A program made the translations under genes and the position numbers. The notes under the pieces are model-generated. The model searched no databases. It was given only the letters and a program-made list of their open reading frames with translations, and was not told the DNA's origin. Source: Hydractinia symbiolongicarpus (Eukaryota > Cnidaria > Hydrozoa > Anthoathecata > Hydractiniidae). Taken from it: a stretch of 64,000 nucleotides of DNA. Shown in pieces: positions 14,601 through 23,600 of the stretch (its first letter is position 1; each line of letters starts with the position of its first letter). The DNA lies in assembly GCF_029227915.1 (NCBI RefSeq), contig NC_079882.1, forward strand, positions 10,604,001 through 10,668,000. Reading direction: 5' to 3'.

Positions 14601-17600
14601 CCGATGGAAAAGCGAGGGCGTATCACATATTTTAATATCTCGTTATACAAATTTCTAAAGCCTTGGGCGAGTATTAGTAACGAAGCAATATCATTTCTTG
14701 TACCTGCTAATCAATTCAACGCATCAGTTTACAACTTGGATAATTTTACTTCTTATAAGGTGATGGTTTTTGCAATGAACAAAAGAGGACATGGTCCAGT
14801 TGCTTTCATCGAATTACTAACACCAGAGAATGGTAAGCTTACTAGAATAGAAATTAAAAGAAGGTTTTTTGTTACTAGAAAATTATACCCATCTGTTACT
14901 TGAAAATTATCCCAATTCGTTACTTATGTTTTAGTTCCATTATATTCTCCACAAATAACATTTGCAAATAACATTAGCAGTTCAGGAATAAATGTGAAAT
15001 TTACGAAACTACCTCAATCATCGTGGCAAGGTGAACTATTAGGTTACCATGTTTATTACCAACATGCAGATGAACCTACCAATTGCACTGCTGGACAAAT
15101 ATGTAAGAAGATGGAGTTTAAAGATTGCATTGGTAATGATATAAATACTTGTGATGTTACAGAACTCGATCTGCATACAAACTACAGTGTATGCATTGCT
15201 GGTTACACGAGTGCTGGAGCAGGACCAATGAGTGAATGTGTTTATGTAGTTACTGATACGTTTGGTTAGTGTTCATTCTACTTTTGGTATACGTTACTTT
15301 TTCTTGTTTTGTATGGTGTTTTGCATCTTCCTTCCTTGTGAATAATGTTGTATGTGTATTTAAAGCTTTTTCTTATTAGTTAATGGTAATTGGACAGAAT
15401 GGAGTGAATGGGGAAACTGTGATAGGAGCTGTGCAAATGGTACTGAAGCGAGGTTACGATTTTGTATTAACCCAATACCAGCAAGAGGTGGAGCCAATTG
15501 TTCTGGCTTAGATGTTGAAAGAAGACCATGCAATGATTTTCCTTGTCCAGGTTAGCTTCGCTAATTTTGTAATCTTCTGTCATTGTGATAGAATATGTGC
15601 TTACTTTTGAAACGGTTTTTGTTGTCTTGCAACTGGTGCGAGGAATGTTTCAGTCTGGTTTGTTTATTTAGGTTATTACCTTGCCAAACCACTAACTGAT
15701 TGTACACAAACATGCAACAATCTTGGAAATGCATTTGGTTGCTCAAATGTAATTGATACAATTAATACAACACATGTTTTCGAGACGTCTATCAATGGAT
15801 ATGATTATACTGATGTACAGGGTGTAGTTTGTTCGTCTGATGATTCGCAGAAAACGTATTCGATGGAACATCATCCTTCTTTCTCTGTCAATGGGAATAT
15901 TTGCTCTGGATATGCACATGTTCCTCGAAGAATTAAATGTTCTATTGATGACACGTTAAGTGAAGAGTATCGGCGATTGTGTTACTGTATAGACAAAGGT
16001 AAATATGGACTGCAGTATTTAAATTTTTTATTAGCATAGAAGTTTAAAGTTTTCAACAGCCTTTCAACTTGTAATTGTAAAAGCATTTTTACCAAGTTTT
16101 TGAGTGTGGTGTGTTCCATTGTTGTCACTATCATTTTTAATGATTATTGATCATACTCAGAAGCAATAATCAGTGATTGCAAACTGATAGTGTATCTGAA
16201 CCTCCATGCCTTATTATTTATCCTCCTTTTTTAATTTCTTCTGTTTTGTTAACAACTTTACTTACTGCAGTTATTGTTTTATATTAGTTATTTCTTGTTT
16301 CAAGTTTTTTAATTTAATTTTTTTAATGTGTTTTTTATAAAGAACAAACGTATTGGAGCATAGGTTATTGATTGTTGGGATAAGAACACAAAGATGTCAT
16401 CTACGTTTATTGCCTTACAAATTTTAATTTCTTCAACGTGTGTGTAATTTCTTTGATTTTAGAATCTTTGGGCTATACTGAATGGGGTATATGGAGTCCT
16501 TGTTCAAAGACATGTGGTTCAGGTTTATCAAGGAGGCTTCGGATTTGTCGTCTGGAAAGTGGTTGCAACAAAACTGAGGATCTTAATGATTGTAACACAC
16601 AGCTATGTCCGAGTAAGTAAAAATTGGTTACCTGCAAATTAGTATTTTCATGACACATACCCTAAAACGAGAAATTGCATTTATGTTATGAGCAGAAAAA
16701 GTTGTGGGTCCTTTTACAAAATATTTATAGTCAACCTTTTTTGTTGGTATTTTTAAGTTGATGGCGCCTGGGGTGGATGGTCAGAATATAGTGGATGTAC
16801 AAAATCATGTGGCATTGGTAAGATAAAAAGAACAAGACAATGCAATTCTCCGACACCTTTACATGGCGGTGCTCCATGTGTAGGAACTGATGTACAAGAG
16901 ATTATCGGTTGCAACCCTGATCCCTGTCCACGTATGTTTTGTTTTCTTTTTATTAAAAAAAATGGGGCAGTTTTATAGTTGGGGATATCATCTAACTTTC
17001 TGCGACAATTTTCTAGAAAATGGAAGTTGGAGTGATTGGTCTTCGTTAGAATTGTGCTCACAACCATGTGGTGTTGGTGGTACGAAGCTTCAAAGACGAT
17101 ATTGTAACAATCCAGCACCTTCCTATGGTGGGGCTTTATGTAGTGGTCCAAATCAAAACAATGTTTCATGCAACGAGGATGTCGTTTGTAGAGGTATGCA
17201 CACTTGTTAAATAGTTTGTTTGAAGCAGATGTTCTTAAAATTTTGATATAAATTTAGTATAAATTTTTCAACCAGCAGGTTTTTGTCACAATAAAACCTT
17301 TTCCAATGCAACAAGTACTTGAACATAAATCAAAGCTAAACTTTCTCTAGCGATTTAATTATGAGTAAGCAGTAACAGATGTTTAATAACAAAAGATTTT
17401 TAAGCTTTATTTCTTTGCCCAACGATATACCAGGATTTTAAATGTATATTTTTACGCCATTCAAGAGAGAGAACAATGATATAACATCGATGCGCTTGAA
17501 AAGACTTGTTTTTACCAATAATAGAATTTAACTGGTGTGTACAATGAAAACAATTATTTAACTAAACAATGTAAACGCTTTATGCTGACAAAGGTAAATA

Positions 17601-20600
17601 TCTTACGCATCACTATAAAAATACTATAATTTTACATAAAATAATTTTTGATAGAGGACCAGATTTGTAAGATCATCCCAACAATAGTTAATTCACTTTC
17701 GAATTTTAGCAAACTTGTCAAGTTTTAACTGCAGATTTGTTAAATTTGCAAGGTCTTCACAGACCCTAAAGTGTGTTGTTCTTTATGGATTCATGTCAGA
17801 ATTCGCAACTTTTGCGTTTTAAGCCAATTTTATATCATTTCTGCAGATTGCAAAATTGTAGCTAGCTACAAAAGGGGAGATTTGTTGCTGGGAATTGGTA
17901 AATTATTTGCCCATCTGATTCTGGTTCTATCAGGTGCAAAACTGGCTACATGTTTTTTAGATTGTCATGTGATTCGTGGTGCCTGACCAAAGGTAGTTCA
18001 ACAGAAATTTAACTCCAGATTAAGGAAGTAATATACACGATTAATTCAATTTTTTTAAGTTTAATTCATTTTGGCAGAACTTTAGAAACCTCATTTTTTT
18101 GTCGATGCATACCTGCGTGTCTCTTGTAGCTTCTATATGATGACCAGGATTTCCTAATTGTTATCAGAAAGTGAAAACAATTAAGAACTTACTGCTTGAA
18201 GTTATCATTAGCATATGCTATAAAAAAGCAAGCAACGACGTATGTGGATAAAAAAGAGCTTCAAAAACCTATTCACTTTAGTGTCTCATCTTTACCTTCA
18301 ACTTTTTTAGCCTCAACAATTTAAAAATGCACCCATCCACTTTCAAATTATGCTCACCTCCAACTTATACAAGTGGATTTCTTTTTTATTTGCTTTTATT
18401 TAGATAGTTCAGTATTTTCAGGGTAACTACTTACTTCTCCAGTTATTAAATGTTGCAAGCTATCAAAATATTTCGATCCAAGCAGTATATCATATTTATT
18501 TACTGTAATTCATTTAAATTTTTAACTTTAAAAAAGCTAAAATTCTCTTACAAAAAAATATACAGCTACTCTGACATAGTACGAACAGCTTTCTCCTGTT
18601 CATCACAATCTTGCCGCCTCGCTAATTTTTTTTGCGTCGCAATAATTAGTATCTGCGCCAATCAGGTTTTATATTGAACCAACCCCCTCCAGGGCCATGT
18701 TCGGCTCTCGTCCAAGACACAAAAAAGACAACAGGGAAGGAGGTTGGTTATGTACTGGACCTATGTATCTGCAAAAGTGACGCATTTAGAGTTGAATTTA
18801 TTATTATTATTCAATTGATGCTATACATCCATACTGCAAAAGAGCCAAAAAATTGTGAATTCTTTATGATTTTGTCAAGGGTTATAAAACTGCCACCATA
18901 TGTCTAAGAAAATTTAGTTAAAACGAAGGAGACTCCACGTGTTGCAGCAATATTCTATTTCAGGAAACAACGCCCTGTGTCTGGCTTTTTTGTTAAATCT
19001 ATTTTTTTTACAATCTTTCATAGTTTTTATAACACTAACATCTTTACTGCATGTACCAACAGAATATGTAAACATATTGAGAATAGCACGTTCATGGACT
19101 TTATTTTAATTCACAATATTTCAATCATGGCGAATTCCGTTGTGGGACTTTATTAGGAAAATGAAAATAAACAAATGTAATAACCTCAATTTTCATTTTA
19201 GAAGTTGGAGTGAACTATCTTGTAAGGTTGACTAATGAAACCTGGCATTATACCATGCACTATGCAACTTCGGAGATGGGAAGGAACCTGCATAACAAGC
19301 TAAAAAGAGAAGTAAATTAAAACTCGTCTATTTTTATTTTCCTTTTTTATTTCGCTGGATACAAAATAGCTGTTATTAAATTTCTGTTGTTAGTGAAAAT
19401 TGACTTTTTGTTGTGTACAGGTGCTGAAATTTATGGAAAAAAGTAGAATTGGTGCATCAGTAATTGATAGGGTCGAAGTTACTCAGTTAAGGTAAACTGG
19501 CATTTTTGAATGACCATCCTCTTTGTGTCAGAAGTCAATTTTTGTAAAATTCTCAAGGAATGGGAAAAAAGTCACAAACACTGGTTGATTTATAAATAAA
19601 GTTAATTTATATTATATTGAGTATGTCACTTTTTCACCTATTGGTAATTATGGGAGAATGTTGGCATTGGTGGCATGGTGATTTACATGTGTCTGTCCAG
19701 AGGAGTATGATCACAAAGAAATAGCGTTAAATTTAACGTTATATCGCTGCAATGAACAAAATAAATAACGCTAATTAACGCTAAATAAATTCCACTTTAA
19801 CGTTACAGCTTAAACATGAGATAGCACTATAGCGGTAATTAATCATTTTGGCACTCTGTGCTTTATATCTTTTTAGAAGAAGTTTACAAGGGTACTTTTT
19901 ATTATTATTTCAGCCGTGGTAGTGTCATTGCAAATTTTACCGTTTTCTATTTTGGCAATCCATTTATCGAAACATTGATTCTGCAAAACGCGATTGACGA
20001 CATCGGTTTCATAAACACTATCCCAGTGCAACTGTTGGCTGTCACCTCCCAAAATGGTAACACATTTTTTATACATTTCTAAGATTTTTAAACTGGAAAA
20101 TTTGCAATCCGTTCTAGTCAGACATTTTTCTCTTAATTAAAATTGGTTAATCTTTAAGTATATATCCTTACCCTTTAGTTCCAGATGTTACACCTACGTT
20201 TACTGCTTTTGCTGAGGACTCCAGTACAATTACAATAAGTTGGAAAGACGATGAAAATTGGGATGTATCAACGTTTGGTGAAGAGTTTTACATGTATTAC
20301 ATATTCTACCGGGATTTGACAATTCCCAATTTAAACTGGACCTCATATGGTACATTGAATAAAACAGTGACACTTCCTGACTTGAATGCTAACACATTGT
20401 ATGGGATTCGTTTGGTCGTTGCATTAATTGACGCTAATGGCATTGCTTCATCGGAAAAGAAAATCAGAACTAAAGAAGGCGGTAAGTTGGCGAAAAAGTA
20501 ATAGAGTAGAAGTTTCATTACATATTTTTGAAATTAATAAAAAAATTCATTTCATATTCAGTTCCATTCATCGCTCCACCGAATTTTATTTATCAAGAAA

Positions 20601-23600
20601 TGAGCCCAACCTCAATATATTTGGATTGGGGTGAGATACCGAAAAATGAAGTCCCAGGAACTTTGCTTGGTTATAAAATTGTTTATAAAAGATTGGATAA
20701 CAACTTAACCCGTGAAACAACAACATCAGCTATTATGCTACAAAGAACGTTGAAAGGTTTAAAACCTGCTACGTTATACCTGTTTACTATACATGGTTAC
20801 ACGGTTGCTGGTGATGGTCCGATTTCTTTTGTGACCCTAAAAACAGCATTCGATGGTACGTATTCCAAGATGTTATAATCCGTTTTGCATAGTGATTTAA
20901 AAACAATTATTTTCTTAACATTTTAATTTAATGAATACTTTCATTCTCATAGCACCTGGAGTAGCTCCACCTAAGGTCGCTTGGGAAGATCGATTTTCAT
21001 CATACCAGATAAAAATAAGTTGGAATCCCATACCAGCAGAAGAGGAAAATGGTTATGTAGTTGGATATAAGATAAAATACACTCTTATACGTCAAGCAGA
21101 TAGAGATGTGACAGTAGGTGAAAAGCCATCAGTTAAAGAAGTTGATCGCTTCACATTCTCTACGTATATAGATGGCTTATCCCCTTACTCTATGTATAAA
21201 TTCGAAATCTTTGCGTTTGCTAAAGAAGGGGATGGCCCGGTATTTACCTTTACAGCAGGTACGTGAACGCATTCTTTCTTATTGTTGTTTGGTGTTATTT
21301 CTAAACCATATTTCTAATGACGGCAGATTCTTGCCGAATTAACTTGACCACAAAGAGTTGTTTTTTTATGCGTAGAAATTTACTGAGTGAGAATGTATTT
21401 AAAACATGCAAGCTAAATGGACCTATTTCCATATCCATTTTCGTTTCGCGAAATATACATACTAAAATACCGAATTCAAGAAAGTCAAGATAATTTTCAG
21501 TTTGTTTATCATTCTGAGCTAGATTTACTAGCTTCTTTTAACTACGATGATATAAGTTGTAGCTAGCTGGCTGGTTTATTCCAAACAAACGTGAAGTTTC
21601 AAGCTGTTTATTAAAATTAGTGATATTGCTGGCATATATCCTGTGTCTCCAGTTACTGAGTGTACCTTATTTTTCAAACAACATCTGTAAAATTGGATAC
21701 TGGTGTGCATGATTACCATCTTAGTATTTTGTTGCCAAATAAAATATTCCACTTGGTGAAAACAGTTTCTTTCTTTGGAAGCTCACTTGGCAAAGCATGT
21801 TTGCTTTTTTCCATTCAATTTAAAAATTGCCCCTTGAGAAAAAAACACAATAATTTAAAAACAAACTATTCTAACGTACTGCCATGCAAAAAAAACTTTT
21901 TTATCCAAAAAGGCTTGTCATTTTAAACTCTAACTGTAATCCGATAGATAACAAAGTTAAAATATTTTTGTGACGTGGTCAATCGAAATTCTTATTTTAA
22001 TATTTTCACAAATCGACGTTGGAAAAATTCCATGAAGATTATTTGCCGTGAGTAAACAAAATTCTGCAAGATCAAGTTTTAAAATTATATGCGTAAAAGG
22101 GAGAAAATACATATAAAACTAGTTTATAATAATAGTAAACTGTACATCAAGTTTTAGTACTAAACTAACCAGAATAAAGTAAATTAAAAATTTATTTACA
22201 TCGTTCTAAAAATGTGACAAGTTATTATAATAGGTTTAGCTAGCTAACATATACCAAAAGATGCCACTCTAAAATCTACAATATCTCAACGATCCGAATA
22301 AGCGCCCCCTATTCTCGAGTAGGGGGCTTATTAGACCATGGGGCTTATTTACAAATTTTTTTCCAACCCTGTGGCGATTATTGGGCACGGGGCGCTTAAT
22401 CCGTCATATACGGTAGGTCTATTTACGATTAATTTTGTTTTTTATTTATTTATTTTTTATTTTTAGAAACGTGTAAATGTCCTGAAATACTATATTCCAA
22501 CTTTTACTCTTTGAAACCTTTCATACACCAAGAAAAGCAAGGCTTGCGGCAAGTGCACGGATTTTTCCCACGGCTTCTGAAGCGGATTCTACGAGGAGTA
22601 TGCACAAAATGCAAGGCGTATAATTCTCCTGAGGTTTACTTCGACCGAACATTTTCAGGCTCGCCATCGGAAAAACTGAATGCTCGCCAAATGAAAGACA
22701 ATATCGGATCAACAGTGCAATTAAGCATGCCTGTATATGGCAAATTTACAGTGAAAAAATATGCTGGTATTTATCCATACATAAGTATCGTGAGAACGCA
22801 AGGAAGTGCAGCTATTATGTACGATCAAAAGGTGAGAAGATATCAGATGAAAGACTTGTTAAGAAATGTAGTTGCATCATGGACAACCGTTGCAATAATG
22901 GTACTAATGTCCATAATATGTGGATGGTTACTGTGGTTTGCTGTAAGTAGTTTATTTTCTACGTCAATTTCTTGCCATAATAATACTCCATGTGGATATC
23001 TTTAATAATTGGATGCCTTTATTTTAGGAACAAACATCATCAAATAGTGATTTTGAAATCCACAGTGCATTTAAAGGATCTTTTCAAGGAATATGGGCAG
23101 CGTTCGTAACAATGTCAACTGTGGGGTATGCATTTAGTTGTGATTTTCCCTATTTGCAAAAGGTTATGTAAAAATTAGATATTAGAAAAGTAGAAAACAT
23201 TAACTTTTAGGTATGGGGATTACACTCCGAGCACACGGGCATCTAAACTGATCACAATATGCTGGACATTGATTGGTCTGATCACTACTAGCATATTCAT
23301 TGCATCAATATCGACTCATTTGGTTTCGATTAGTTTGCGACAGGAAGCAAAATTATATGGCGTCCTGGTAAGAAAATTTACCATTCGAAAATTTATGGTT
23401 GGAGAAGATCAGTAAAACCTTTACAATGATAAAATATTATATATACTATGTAAAATATTTTTGCTGGGACGTAAAAACCCTCTTTGTCGGAATGAAGGGC
23501 ACATCAAATATCAAACTTGTTTAGAATAATAGGAATTAATTATTGTCACGATTGGAATTGACTTCAAATTTTTGCTTGCTTAAATCTCATCAATTTATTT

